Shown: one piece after another, positions 25,835 to 35,567 of the stretch
How positions within the stretch are numbered: position 1 is the stretch's first letter
How the letters are laid out: the number at the start of each line of letters is the position of its first letter
Source: Deltaproteobacteria bacterium
GTDB lineage: Bacteria; Desulfobacterota; Syntrophobacteria; Syntrophobacterales; Syntrophobacteraceae
DNA: 43,283 bases
Direction of reading: 5' to 3'
Assembly (NCBI GenBank): GCA_021793275.1
Contig: JAJYTC010000017.1
Span: 1 to 43,283, forward strand
The notes under the pieces: generated by a model
What the model saw: the letters and a program-made list of their open reading frames with translations, nothing else
What the model was told of the DNA's origin: nothing
Databases searched by the model: none
Translations under genes and position numbers: made by a program

Positions 25835-26452
25835 TCAGTGGATCAGCATTCCGATTCTTGACCACCTGACCATATGCTCGATGCTATGGGCCTTGCTGTT
25901 CCACGAGAAGTAAATAAGGAAAGCCTTCCCCAGAACGTTTTTGAACGGGACAAACCCCCAAAATCGACTGTCATCACTGTTGTTGCGGTTGTCGCCGAGG
26001 ACAAAGTAGGAATTGCGGGGGACCAGGACAGGACCGTAATTTTCCACTGCTTGTATAAAACCCGGCGGCTCCTTCTTGCTGAAGTACGCCCACGGGTCCG
26101 GAATTAATTTATTGTCGATATAAATCTTGCCATTGATGATTTGAACCATTTCTCCAGGCAGTCCAATGACTCTTTTTATAAAGTCCAGTGATGGTTTCCC
26201 GGGATAAATGAATACGATAACATCTCCGCGTTCAGGTTTTTCGTAAGAGAAAAATCTGGCGCCTGTGTAAGGGATTCGTATCCCATAGATGAATTTGTTA
26301 ACCAGAATGTAATCCCCGGGCAATAGCGTGGGCTTCATCGATCCGGACGGGATATAAAACGATTGGACGACAAAAGTCCGTATGACGAGGGCGATCGCTA
26401 TAGCAGCGACAATAACCTCGATGTTTTTTATTATCTCCCGCTTATTGGCCAT
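25835..26452 (-). CDS. lepB: Signal peptidase I
   Basis: Cleaves signal peptides from secreted proteins at the outer face of the inner membrane. The 205-residue protein has one N-terminal membrane segment (about 10-28), the catalytic Ser38 in PSGSMKPTL and the general base Lys93 in DFIKRVIGLPGE, plus GDNRNNSDDSRFWG. It is the short type without the large inserts of E. coli LepB. It is divergent from degQ, sharing a 405-base upstream region, and may be expressed alone. Confidence 0.96.
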   Translation of the reverse strand: MANKREIIKNIEVIVAAIAIALVIRTFVVQSFYIPSGSMKPTLLPGDYILVNKFIYGIRIPYTGARFFSYEKPERGDVIVFIYPGKPSLDFIKRVIGLPGEMVQIINGKIYIDNKLIPDPWAYFSKKEPPGFIQAVENYGPVLVPRNSYFVLGDNRNNSDDSRFWGFVPFKNVLGKAFLIYFSWNSKAHSIEHMVRWSRIGMLIH

Positions 26453-26857
26453 TTTCGCTCCCGGTTTCTGAATTTTACTGACTACCGGAATGGAAAATCC
26501 CGCGATGTATGCAGTGTATTACTCATGCCGGACAGAAAGCCGAAGACGTCGCTCGATGATTTTTTCCTCGCCCGACCATTTCAAGGTCCGGCGTTTCTTC
26601 ATTTAATGCCGGATGCTGAAAAGTAAAGATCGCTGCATCCGAAAGAGCAGTTAGTGCATTTACCGGACAAATACTTATAGTTGCGTTAATCCACCTCGAT
26701 CCGGAAACGACAGGTTCCGGGACCGTGAGGCTTACGAACGGGAAATGCTCCATTTCTTGCCGGCCGATCGGGGCGCCCTGCCGGTTAAATCAAACTCTTT
26801 TTTCGAGGGGAAGGGAGAATTTCTTTTTACGCCAAAGCAAAGAAGGAGGTACGGAAA
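26453..26857. other. Divergent intergenic region between lepB and degQ (405 bases)
   Basis: No coding sequence is supported on either strand. It must contain both promoters, but I see no pair of boxes good enough to name. GGAGG at its right end is the degQ ribosome binding site. Confidence 0.5.
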
Positions 26858-28309
26858 ATGGCATGGAGGCGACTGAAAGGCTTTCTTTACGCATTGACGA
26901 TCGTTTCGTTAGTCGGCGTCTTTATCCTGGCCTACGGGGTAATCAAGCCCAGGGCTCAGAGCGATCAGGCCAATCAAACCAATCTGGTCACTGCCATAGA
27001 AAAGGTCGCCAAAGAGGGGATACCCTCTGTCGTTCACGTCGAGGTGACCGAACGTCAGCAGATCGCGAATCCTTTTCTTCCCTTTGAAAGCAATCCGTTC
27101 TTTAAACAATTTTTTCAACTTCCCAAGATGCCAAAAAAATTTCAGCGCAAGATATTCGGACTGGGCAGCGGTGTAATTATCGATAATTCGGGGCATATTA
27201 TAACCAACTATCACGTCGTTGGAGGAGCGACCAGGATCCATGTAGTCCTGGCTGACGGAAGGGTGTTTTCCGGAAAATCGGTAAAAGTTATCGGAACAGA
27301 CCCTCAGACGGACCTCGCCGTCATACAAATCCTGGGGAAGGGCCCGTTTCCGTACCTTACTTTCGGAAACTCCGACAAAGTAAAGGTAGGCCAATGGGTG
27401 GTGGCGATCGGGCAGCCCGAGGGGCTCAGCGAGACGGTCACCCAGGGGATCATCAGCGCAAAACATCGAACCGGGCTTTTTTCATCACCTATCAGCTACC
27501 AGGACTATTTGCAGACCGATGCAGCGATCAATCCAGGCAACAGCGGTGGACCCCTTATGGACCTTAGCGGCCGGGTGATCGGCATAAACTCCGCAATTAT
27601 CACCGAATCCGGTGGGTTTGAGGGACTGGGGTTTGCGATCCCGAGCAACATAGCCGCCCATGTCTCTCAGCAGTTGATCAAGTACGGCAAAGTCATCCGG
27701 GGTTGGCTCGGGGTAACTCTCCAGAAATTGACTCCCGAGCTTGCGAAGTCTTTCCATCTGACCAGCGTTAGCGGTTCGCTCGTTGCCGACGTAATCAAGG
27801 GAAGTCCTGCCGATCTCGCCGGAATAAAGCGAGGGGACGTGATCACCGCATTCCAGGGGAAACCGGCCGAAAACCCATCCATTTTGGCCGACGACGTATC
27901 GCTCACTCCGCCGGGGAAGCGGGTGACATTCACAATCATACGCAACGGCGCCAAGCGGCAAATTTCGGTTAAGATCGGAAACCTCGAAGATGAGCATAAG
28001 GCCCTGGAGAATTCCCTGAAACATGAATTCGGCATCCTCGTCAGCCCGATGACCACCAAAGAGGCAAATGAGTACGGCCTGGACTCCCAACCCGGATTGA
28101 CAATCGAGCAGGTCACCCCGAACAGTCCTTTTGGCAGGGCCGGTTTTCAAAAGGGTGACATAATTCTGCGGATCAACAATAACGAGGTTACCGATGCTTC
28201 CGGCCTGTTTATGATGCTGAGCTCGTTAAAGTCCGAGCACAGAGTGACCGTCACGGCCGTTACACACAAAAGCGGCCAGATCGTCAACGTGTTCGTTAGA
28301 CTGCCGTAA
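26858..28309 (+). CDS. degQ: DegQ/HtrA-family periplasmic serine protease
   Basis: Protein quality-control protease and chaperone of the cell envelope. The 483 residues comprise an N-terminal membrane anchor or signal sequence (about 8-28), a trypsin-like domain with catalytic H119 (TNYHVV), D152 (TDLAV) and S229 (GNSGGP), and two PDZ domains (about 275-365 and 390-480). A Phe/Pro-rich LA-loop-like insert (about 70-95) precedes the protease core, as in DegP/DegQ. GGAGG is 10 bases before the ATG. No sensor of envelope stress is adjacent. DegP versus DegQ cannot be fixed from sequence alone; the symbol is the closest match. Confidence 0.93.
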   Translation: MAWRRLKGFLYALTIVSLVGVFILAYGVIKPRAQSDQANQTNLVTAIEKVAKEGIPSVVHVEVTERQQIANPFLPFESNPFFKQFFQLPKMPKKFQRKIFGLGSGVIIDNSGHIITNYHVVGGATRIHVVLADGRVFSGKSVKVIGTDPQTDLAVIQILGKGPFPYLTFGNSDKVKVGQWVVAIGQPEGLSETVTQGIISAKHRTGLFSSPISYQDYLQTDAAINPGNSGGPLMDLSGRVIGINSAIITESGGFEGLGFAIPSNIAAHVSQQLIKYGKVIRGWLGVTLQKLTPELAKSFHLTSVSGSLVADVIKGSPADLAGIKRGDVITAFQGKPAENPSILADDVSLTPPGKRVTFTIIRNGAKRQISVKIGNLEDEHKALENSLKHEFGILVSPMTTKEANEYGLDSQPGLTIEQVTPNSPFGRAGFQKGDIILRINNNEVTDASGLFMMLSSLKSEHRVTVTAVTHKSGQIVNVFVRLP

Positions 28310-28322
28310 AAAAACTTTCGCT

Positions 28323-28346
28323 GCCTTCTTTCCAGCGGTGGAAGGC
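28323..28346 (+). terminator. Hairpin after degQ
   Basis: GCC-TTCT-TTCCA-GCGG-TGGAA-GGC: an inner perfect 5-bp stem (28330-28343, 4-base loop) and an outer GCC/GGC pair. It lies 14 bases after the degQ stop. No T-run follows, so termination would need help or be partial. Confidence 0.4.
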
Positions 28347-28440
28347 GGGACTTAACTTTATTGAGATAAGTCTTCGAGTCCCGGGAAGATACTTCACGGG
28401 CTCTATGATGCGCCGCTGGAAAGGAGGTCCGAGTTTAACG

Positions 28441-28641
28441 ATGTTCACGATGTTTGCTTATTCCCAGTATTTGCCATGGTGGTGGCTCTTGCCCGTCACT
28501 TTGAGCGTGTTGTTTTTAGCCTCTCTGCCACTTTTGCCTTATGCCGACAGACATCGATGGAAGTTAAATCCCAGCCTTGTTTTAGCGGCCTTGACCGTGG
28601 TTTCTTTCGTGTTCGTCATAATTGCCTCGTTCCACAGTTAA
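28441..28641 (+). CDS. Small membrane protein, unknown function
   Basis: Short protein of 66 residues with two hydrophobic segments (about 10-30 and 43-63) joined by a charged loop (YADRHRWKLNP). A GGAGG lies 13 bases before ATG 28441, rather far; an ATG at 28405 in the same frame lacks a ribosome binding site. The arrangement PWWWLLP, then PLLPYADR and NP, recalls the C-terminal end of cytochrome b/b6 proteins, but there are no haem ligands, so I would not call it one. It lies between degQ and the DUF1614 gene. Confidence 0.5.
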   Translation: MFTMFAYSQYLPWWWLLPVTLSVLFLASLPLLPYADRHRWKLNPSLVLAALTVVSFVFVIIASFHS

Positions 28642-28781
28642 CCGCTGGTCTCCAGGTCCCGGGGGAGGATAAACTCAGTAATTATTAAGACAAGATAACC
28701 TCGACGAGAAATGGACTGTGGCTTAAAAATCAGCCTCGTGCGCAACGACTCGCCGGTTTTTTTTTAAAAAGGAAGCAAAAA

Positions 28782-29501
28782 ATGCTGCAGTATTTCCCGA
28801 GTACTTTTCCCTTCTATCTCTTTTTCTTTCTCCTCTTCGCTTTCCTGATTGCGATGATCGAAGTGAAGGCCCTCAGCTACGCTTACGAACGCATGGGAAT
28901 CAACAGGCATTATGTCTTCCTCCTCCTTCTCCTTTCACTTCTCAGCACTTATTTCAACATCCCGATCTATCATTTCCCGCCCGAGAAATTAGTTTCCGGA
29001 ACCCAAATCGATTTTTTCGGGATGCGTTACATCATCCCGCTCGCATCAGCATGGCGGGGACCGACGCTCGCGGTCAATGTCGGAGGAGCTCTAATCCCGA
29101 CGCTGCTCTCACTTTACCTCATAATGAAAAAAAAACTCTTTTTGAGGGCGCTGCCGGCCGTAGCGCTGGTCACACTGATCGTCCACTGGCTTGCCTATCC
29201 GGTTAGAGGGTTGGGAATAGCTGAGCCCCTCTTTGTGCCTCCTCTGATCGCCTCTGCCGCCGGCCTCGTATTCGCCTGGCGGGCAGCACCTGCGCTGGCC
29301 TATATCTCCGGAACACTCGGAACACTGATAGGGGCGGACCTCATGAACCTGGACAAAGTTCGCGGACTGGGCGCGCCAATTGTCTCGATTGGAGGGGCCG
29401 GCACTTTTGACGGTATATTTCTTACGGGGATAGTCGCCGTTTTGCTGGCAAGCATTTTTTCCAGCCCGAAGGAAGAGGACGACACGCAAGAGCAGGCATG
29501 A
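28782..29501 (+). CDS. DUF1614 family membrane protein
   Basis: Polytopic membrane protein of 239 residues with about seven hydrophobic segments. It matches the DUF1614 pattern: LSYAYERMGI, NIPIYHFP, AVNVGGALIP, GADLMNLD and a GGAGTFDGIFLTG stretch near the C-terminus. The conserved Asp and Asn within membrane segments suggest a transport or ion-binding role, but no function is established for the family. AAGGAAG precedes ATG 28782. It is common in Desulfobacterota and archaea, which fits the presumed host. Confidence 0.85.
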   Translation: MLQYFPSTFPFYLFFFLLFAFLIAMIEVKALSYAYERMGINRHYVFLLLLLSLLSTYFNIPIYHFPPEKLVSGTQIDFFGMRYIIPLASAWRGPTLAVNVGGALIPTLLSLYLIMKKKLFLRALPAVALVTLIVHWLAYPVRGLGIAEPLFVPPLIASAAGLVFAWRAAPALAYISGTLGTLIGADLMNLDKVRGLGAPIVSIGGAGTFDGIFLTGIVAVLLASIFSSPKEEDDTQEQA

Positions 29502-29650
29502 CCGGCAGCTTTGACTGCTCTTATAGATTTCTTAGCGGGCCACTTGAATTGGGACGGCCTCAAAGTATATCATTTACTATCTGCCGAAGGTCAGCGCGAA
29601 CAGGCTGACAGTGTCCTAATTACAACCTCACGATATGGGATTTTACCGTT

Positions 29651-31384
29651 ATGTCCGAATTTATCGAGGCCTTTCGAAGACTTGCCATTCCATATTGGAA
29701 GTCCGAAGACAAATGGCGAGCCTTCGCGCTGCTCGCGGTAATAGTCGCGTTCAACCTGGGCATGGTATATTTCCTTGTTGAGATAAACCACTGGTACAAC
29801 CAATTCTACAATGTCCTCCAGACCTTTAACAAGGCCGCCTTTATCCCTGCAATCCTTCGCTTTTGTCTGCTGGCCGGAGCATATATCCTCCTGGCCGTTT
29901 ACATGCTGTACCTGAGCCAGATGCTGCAGATTCGCTGGAGAAACTGGCTGACGGACAAGTACCTCAAAGAGTGGCTCAACCACAAGGCATACTATCGAAT
30001 CAATTTCGACGGCGCGGCCACCGATAACCCGGATCAGCGAATAAGCGAGGACATCAATTCCTATATATCGCAGACGATCAATCTGGGGACGAGCCTGCTC
30101 AGTTCAGTGGTTTCCCTCTTTTCTTTTCTCGGCATTCTCTGGGGGCTCTCCGGGTCGCTTCCCATTCCCCTGGGCGCTCATTCGTTCAAGATTCCCGGAT
30201 ACATGGTCTGGGCTTCGCTGGTCTATGCTGTTTTGGGCACCTGGCTGACCATTCGAGTCGGATATCCCCTCGTTCGACTCAACTTCGACCAGCAGAGGTA
30301 TGAAGCCGATTTCCGCTTCAGCATGGTCAGGGTGCGTGAGAACAGCGAGTCGATTGCGCTCTACGGCGGCGAGGGGCAGGAACAGACGCACCTGATGGGA
30401 CGCTTCAAGAGTTTGCTCGAAAATTTCTGGAAAATCATGAAGCGGCAAAAGCGGCTTTCCTGGGTGACCAATTCCTACAGCCAGGCTGCGGTCATCTTTC
30501 CCCTGCTGATGGCGGCGCCCCGTTTCTTTTCGCATCAAATGGATCTGGGTGGGCTGATGCAGACAGCGGATGCGTTCGGACAAGTCCAGGGATCGTTTTC
30601 TTTCCTGGTCTCCAGTTATGCCACGATAGCAAGCTGGCATGCCGTAATAAATCGTCTGATCGGCTTCTCAAGGACCATGGACAGGCTGGAGAGCACCGAA
30701 CTGCGGCCGGCCACCAAGTGTCTGTGCACTCCCGACAGAGCCATAAGAATCGAATCTTTCAATGTAGCCCTCCCGGATGGGAGACTCGTGGTCAGGGACC
30801 TCGAACTTGATATCCAAGCGGGCGCCCATCTCCTTATCACTGGCCCGTCCGGCTGCGGGAAGAGCACCTTGATCCGGGCGATGGCGGGCATCTGGCCCTT
30901 CTGCGAGGGCACGGCGCTCTTGCCCGAATCCTGCAAAATCATGTTTCTGCCGCAAAAACCCTACCTACCTCTTGGCACCTTAAGCAACGCCCTCTGTTAC
31001 CCGCATGCGAACGGCTACCGGCAGGAGGATTTCGAAAGAGTGCTGGAACAGTGCGGACTTGCGCACCTGATTCAAAAGCTGGACAAAGACAAAGACTGGG
31101 CTCATGTGCTCTCTATCGGAGAACAGCAGCGCCTGGCGTTTTCGAGGATTTTACTCGTTAAGCCGGACTTCGTATTCCTCGACGAGGCCACGGCGTCGGT
31201 GGATGAAAAAGCGGAAGCCGAACTGTACAAAGAGCTTCAAGAAAATTTGCCGTGCTCTGCGGTCATAAGCGTGGGACACCGCGCGACGCTGGTCGCCTGG
31301 CACTCGGAGACGCTGACGTTCGGCGGAAACGCCAACTGGGTTAGATCGTCTCTGGGAGACCAAAGGCTTGGAGTGTACGCCTGA
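29651..31384 (+). CDS. SbmA/BacA-type ABC transporter (membrane and ATPase domains fused)
   Basis: Inner-membrane transporter of 577 residues, half-transporter expected to dimerise. The membrane part (about 1-340) carries the SbmA/BacA family signature YYRINF, then NPDQRISEDI (126-135). The ATPase part (about 365-575) has Walker A GPSGCGKST (398-406), signature LSIGEQQRL and Walker B FVFLDEA. Relatives include E. coli YddA and M. tuberculosis Rv1819c, which take up peptides, cobalamin or other hydrophilic solutes; eukaryotic ABCD proteins carry acyl-CoA. Cargo here is unknown. The ATG at 29651 has only a weak ribosome binding site. It starts 149 bases after the DUF1614 gene. Confidence 0.92.
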   Translation: MSEFIEAFRRLAIPYWKSEDKWRAFALLAVIVAFNLGMVYFLVEINHWYNQFYNVLQTFNKAAFIPAILRFCLLAGAYILLAVYMLYLSQMLQIRWRNWLTDKYLKEWLNHKAYYRINFDGAATDNPDQRISEDINSYISQTINLGTSLLSSVVSLFSFLGILWGLSGSLPIPLGAHSFKIPGYMVWASLVYAVLGTWLTIRVGYPLVRLNFDQQRYEADFRFSMVRVRENSESIALYGGEGQEQTHLMGRFKSLLENFWKIMKRQKRLSWVTNSYSQAAVIFPLLMAAPRFFSHQMDLGGLMQTADAFGQVQGSFSFLVSSYATIASWHAVINRLIGFSRTMDRLESTELRPATKCLCTPDRAIRIESFNVALPDGRLVVRDLELDIQAGAHLLITGPSGCGKSTLIRAMAGIWPFCEGTALLPESCKIMFLPQKPYLPLGTLSNALCYPHANGYRQEDFERVLEQCGLAHLIQKLDKDKDWAHVLSIGEQQRLAFSRILLVKPDFVFLDEATASVDEKAEAELYKELQENLPCSAVISVGHRATLVAWHSETLTFGGNANWVRSSLGDQRLGVYA

Positions 31385-31503
31385 ATGGCACAGAGCCGGG
31401 AACATCTCATTTGCGTTCCTGCCAAAGAAACTGTAACATAGCGACTTTATCTGTATTATTATAGAGCTTTCCCTGGTGCAACAATATCATGTGAACGTGC
31501 AGT

Positions 31504-34500
31504 TTGGACCAAGAGCTCAGTGCATTGATGCATTATCACGCATTAATAGACCTCATCCGTAATTCGGCCCTCCTCATAGCGCTTTCCGCGCTCTATTCTT
31601 TATTGGCCCGGTTCCGGAAAAAGGGTGAGTTGCTCTTCAAGGTTTTGATCGGCCTGCTTTTTGGCTGTGCGGCCGTCGCGGGCATGCAGATGCCCTTTCA
31701 CCCGAGCCCCGGCATCATCTATGACGGCAGATCGATCGTGCTCGCCATGGCCGGGCTTTTCGGCGGAGCTACGACCGCCGCCGTTTCCGCCGTGCTCGCA
31801 GGCATATACAGGGCCTACGCAGGTGGTGCGGGGGTGTGGGCCGGCCTGGCGGCTATAGCCCTCTGCCCTTCAATCGGATTGACTTTCCGCCGCATTTACA
31901 ACAATCGGCCCGACACCATGGGGCCGATCTCCCTTTATGGGCTTGGCCTGATAACTCAACTGGTCGTGCTGGCCTGCCAGTTGCTTCTGCCGCTCCCGGC
32001 GGCCTACGAGGTGATCCGCCGGATCTGGTTTTCGATTCTGCTGGTTTTACCCGTGGCAACCTTGCTATGCGGAATACTCATCAGAACCGAGGAGCAGCGA
32101 GTTCTTCTGGAACAGAGTTTATGGAAGAGCCGGGAAGATTACCGCATCACGATTGATTCCATCGGCGACGCCGTAATGTACACCGACAATGAAGGCCTGA
32201 TTACAGGCATGAACCGGGTGGCCGGTAGCTTGACGGCCTGGACGCCGACCGAAGCAATGGGACGCCCCCTCGAAGATATTTTCCGCATCGTAAACGAGCA
32301 AACCCGCAATGTCGTGGAATCCCCTGTCCCCCGGGTCCTGCGCGAGGGTGTGGTGGTCGGTCTGGCCAATCACACCATCCTTCTTGCACGGGACGGACGG
32401 GAGGTCCCCATAGCCGACAGCGGGGCGCCTATTCGCAACGAGCAGGGCGACATCCAGGGGGTGGTGCTGGTCTTCCGCGACCAGACAGACGAACGGGCGG
32501 CGCAAAGGTTCACCCGTGCCCACATACAACTTATCGAGTATTCCGCGCTCCACTCGTGGGACGAATTTCTGAGAAAAGCCCTCGATGAAATCGCAGCTTT
32601 CGTGGACAGTCCCATAGGGTTTTACCACGCCGTCGAAAGCGATCAAAAGACTTTTGCCCTCCAGCAATGGCCCACCAGCACCATGAATGAGTTCTGCGGG
32701 GCCGAGGGCGAGGGCCTGCATTACAGCATCGATCGGGCGGGCGTCTGGGCGGACTGTCTGCGTGAAAGAAAGCCGGTAATATATAACGACTACAATTCCC
32801 TGGAGCATGAAAAGGGGATGCCGGAAGGACACCCCGGGGTCGTTCGCATACTGGCGGCGCCCGTGATGAGGGAAGAAAGAATAGTAGCGATACTGGGCGT
32901 TGGCAACAAGCCGGCTGACTACACGGAAAAGGACGCTGAAGCTGTCGCCTTCCTTGCGGACGCAATGTGGGAAATCGTCGAGCGAAAACGAGCAGAGGAT
33001 GTCCGACGGGAAAGAGAGGAAATAAACAATGCCATCCTCAATCAGGCAATAGAAGGGATTGTGCTTGTAGATTCCGAAACGCTGCGCTTTGCCGAATTCA
33101 ACGATGCGGCCTGCAACGCATTGGGGTATTCTCGGGAGGAATTTGCCCGGCTAAAGCTTTGGGATATCCAGGGAAGCCTGACACAGGAGGAGTTCGCACA
33201 GCGGTTCCGAAGTGTCGTGGAAACAGGTCACGGACGCTTCGAGAACCGGCAGCGCAGAAAAGACGGTAGTCTTCGTGACGTGCTGGTCAGTAACCGCATC
33301 ATTGATATCCATGGTCACAAGTACGGGGTCGGCGTCTGGCTGGACATTACCGAACGTAAGCAGATGGAGGAGGCCCTCCGCGACAGCGAAACGCGCTTTA
33401 GAAACATTTTGTATACGACCAACGAAGGCTTTTGGATGATTGACAACTCCACTGCAACCATGGATGTCAATCCGAGAATGTGCGCCATCCTGGGCAGAGA
33501 CCGCGAAGAGATCCTGGGCAGAAAAATCTTCGATTTTGTGGACGACCAAAACAGGGCCGTCTTCGAGCAACATTTGGAAATAAGAGCGCAAGGGAGGCCG
33601 GGCGTCTATGAGATCGCCCTCTGCCGCCCCGACGGCTCGCATGTCTTTTGCCGGTTCAGTGCTACACCCATTTTTGACGGCTCGGGGGTCAAGATCGGCT
33701 CGTTCGCAATGGTCACCGACATTACCGAGCGCAAGCAGGCCGAAATGGAGCTGCTAAGGGCCAAGACCGAGTGGGAGCGAACTTTCGACAGCGTGCCGGA
33801 GCTGATCTCTATCATCGACACCCGATACCGGATCGTTCGCGTCAACAAGGCGATGGCTCAAAAGTTCGGCCTCGCGCCGGAACAGTGTATCGGAATGCGT
33901 TGTTTCGAATTGGTGCATGACACGAGCCGGCCACCGGAGTCTTGCCCTCACGCTTTGCTGTTCGCAGACGGGCTGGAACACGTTGCCGAAGTGCACGACG
34001 AGCGAATGGGTTGTGATTTTCTGGTAAGCGCGACACCGCTTCTCGATGACAATGGAGTACTGGTCGGCTCAGTACATACCGCCCGTGATGTAACCGGGCA
34101 AAAAACCCTGGAAATGCAGGTCCGGCAGACACAAAAGATGGAAGCCCTTGGCACCCTGGCAGGGGGTATTGCTCATGATTTCAATAATATTCTGGCTATA
34201 ATCATGGGCTATACCGACATCGCCCTGCTGGAACAGCGGGAACATACCCCCGTATACGACGCTTTGCAAAATGTGCTGAAGGCGACCTCCCGCGCTAAAG
34301 ACCTGGTGACGCAGATCCTTGCCTTCAGCCGCAAAAGCGACAGAGAGCGAAAACCGATCGAAGCAAGGTTTATTGTCAAAGAAGCAGTGAAACTGCTCAG
34401 GGCATCGATCCCTACCACTATTCAAATTCGTGCGGCTCTTGATTCTGACGGGCTGGTAGTGGCGGATCCGACTGAAATCCAGCAGGTCGTAATGAACCTT

Positions 34501-35259
34501 TGCGCAAACGCAAGTCATGCCATGAGGGATAAAGGCGGCGTTCTTGGACTCAATCTGGACAGTGTCTATCTCGGCGCAGATCAGGGATTGGAACGCCGGG
34601 GCCTGCAACCGGGGCCCCATTTGCGGCTCACCGTAAGTGATACGGGCCGTGGAATAAGGCCTCAGTTTATCGAGCGCATCTTTGAACCCTACTTCACAAC
34701 GAAGGGGCCGGGCGAGGGGACCGGCATGGGACTGGCCTTAGTTCACGGGATAGTGAAAAGTCTCGGCGGGGCCATTGAAGTTTACAGCCGCGAGGGACAA
34801 GGCACAACCTTCCAGGTCTTCCTTCCCATGATAAGTCTGAAAATAAAAGAGACCAAAAATGCATCTCCAACGCAACTTCCACAAGGTAATAAGGAACGCA
34901 TATTGTTTGTTGACGACGAGCACGCCATAGCGGATCTCGGCGAAAAGATGCTCACCCGGCTCGGCTACCAGGTGACCGTCAGCACGAGCAGCCTTGAAGC
35001 CCTGGAACTTTTCCGCAACAAGCCGGACATGTTCGACCTGCTCATTTCGGATCAAACCATGCCCAACATGACGGGTGTGGACCTTGCCAGGGAAGTTCGC
35101 CGCATCAGGAAGGATATTCCGGTTATCATCTGCACCGGATACAGCGAACGGCTGACTGAGGAGAAGGCGAAAGAGTTGGGAATAAGCGCGCTGGTGATGA
35201 AACCGTTTGCGATAGAACACCTTGCTTCGATAATCCGAAAGAGCCTCCAGGAAAAATAG
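31504..35259 (+). CDS. Hybrid sensor histidine kinase (5TM-PAS-GAF-3xPAS-HisKA-HATPase-REC)
   Basis: Large membrane signalling protein of 1251 residues. Order: five-helix 5TM-LYT-like sensor (about 1-195), PAS (205-325), GAF (335-490), three PAS domains (about 510-620, 630-745, 755-870), HisKA with H891 in GGIAHDFNN, HATPase with DTGRGI and a GEGTGMGLALVHG G-box, and a receiver with D1183 (LLISDQTMP). The last PAS has Cx-rich PESCPHA. The phosphate probably moves from H891 to D1183 and on to an unlinked partner. TTG 31504 is the longest start; ATG 31528 is an alternative, neither with a clear ribosome binding site. No separate response regulator lies nearby. The signal is unknown. Confidence 0.9.
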   Translation: MDQELSALMHYHALIDLIRNSALLIALSALYSLLARFRKKGELLFKVLIGLLFGCAAVAGMQMPFHPSPGIIYDGRSIVLAMAGLFGGATTAAVSAVLAGIYRAYAGGAGVWAGLAAIALCPSIGLTFRRIYNNRPDTMGPISLYGLGLITQLVVLACQLLLPLPAAYEVIRRIWFSILLVLPVATLLCGILIRTEEQRVLLEQSLWKSREDYRITIDSIGDAVMYTDNEGLITGMNRVAGSLTAWTPTEAMGRPLEDIFRIVNEQTRNVVESPVPRVLREGVVVGLANHTILLARDGREVPIADSGAPIRNEQGDIQGVVLVFRDQTDERAAQRFTRAHIQLIEYSALHSWDEFLRKALDEIAAFVDSPIGFYHAVESDQKTFALQQWPTSTMNEFCGAEGEGLHYSIDRAGVWADCLRERKPVIYNDYNSLEHEKGMPEGHPGVVRILAAPVMREERIVAILGVGNKPADYTEKDAEAVAFLADAMWEIVERKRAEDVRREREEINNAILNQAIEGIVLVDSETLRFAEFNDAACNALGYSREEFARLKLWDIQGSLTQEEFAQRFRSVVETGHGRFENRQRRKDGSLRDVLVSNRIIDIHGHKYGVGVWLDITERKQMEEALRDSETRFRNILYTTNEGFWMIDNSTATMDVNPRMCAILGRDREEILGRKIFDFVDDQNRAVFEQHLEIRAQGRPGVYEIALCRPDGSHVFCRFSATPIFDGSGVKIGSFAMVTDITERKQAEMELLRAKTEWERTFDSVPELISIIDTRYRIVRVNKAMAQKFGLAPEQCIGMRCFELVHDTSRPPESCPHALLFADGLEHVAEVHDERMGCDFLVSATPLLDDNGVLVGSVHTARDVTGQKTLEMQVRQTQKMEALGTLAGGIAHDFNNILAIIMGYTDIALLEQREHTPVYDALQNVLKATSRAKDLVTQILAFSRKSDRERKPIEARFIVKEAVKLLRASIPTTIQIRAALDSDGLVVADPTEIQQVVMNLCANASHAMRDKGGVLGLNLDSVYLGADQGLERRGLQPGPHLRLTVSDTGRGIRPQFIERIFEPYFTTKGPGEGTGMGLALVHGIVKSLGGAIEVYSREGQGTTFQVFLPMISLKIKETKNASPTQLPQGNKERILFVDDEHAIADLGEKMLTRLGYQVTVSTSSLEALELFRNKPDMFDLLISDQTMPNMTGVDLAREVRRIRKDIPVIICTGYSERLTEEKAKELGISALVMKPFAIEHLASIIRKSLQEK

Positions 35260-35567
35260 TCATTTAAGAATTTTTCGCAGATCGCACTGATTTTCGTTGC
35301 ATTTTTTTGAACTCTATCATAATGTCCGACGTAAATCCCAAACTTTAGACCAGATCGATGAGATTTTCGGGGCAGGCTTGCGCGCCTGAAACGCTATCGA
35401 CCCTTGCATCTTGCCGGGTCCCTTTTACTGTGCACAAAAAAGCGGGCCGCAGAGGATTGCTTGAGGTCTGAAAGGGGGAACCGAACCAGTCCATAAAGGA
35501 GGAGGCCACGTATTTATAAGCTTTTGGTGAGATGGTATTTGCAATATCCCTTGGGAGGGGGACGAAG
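35260..35567. other. Intergenic region (308 bases)
   Basis: No gene seen on either strand. The start is AT-rich after the kinase stop; the right end carries the GGAGGGGG ribosome binding site of the next gene. No confident promoter or terminator. Confidence 0.45.

Noticed and set aside
28441-28641. Cytochrome b/b6 C-terminal fragment
   Set aside because: It shares a WWxLLP...PLLPxxDR look, but it lacks haem ligands and the rest of the protein, so it is left as an unknown small membrane protein.
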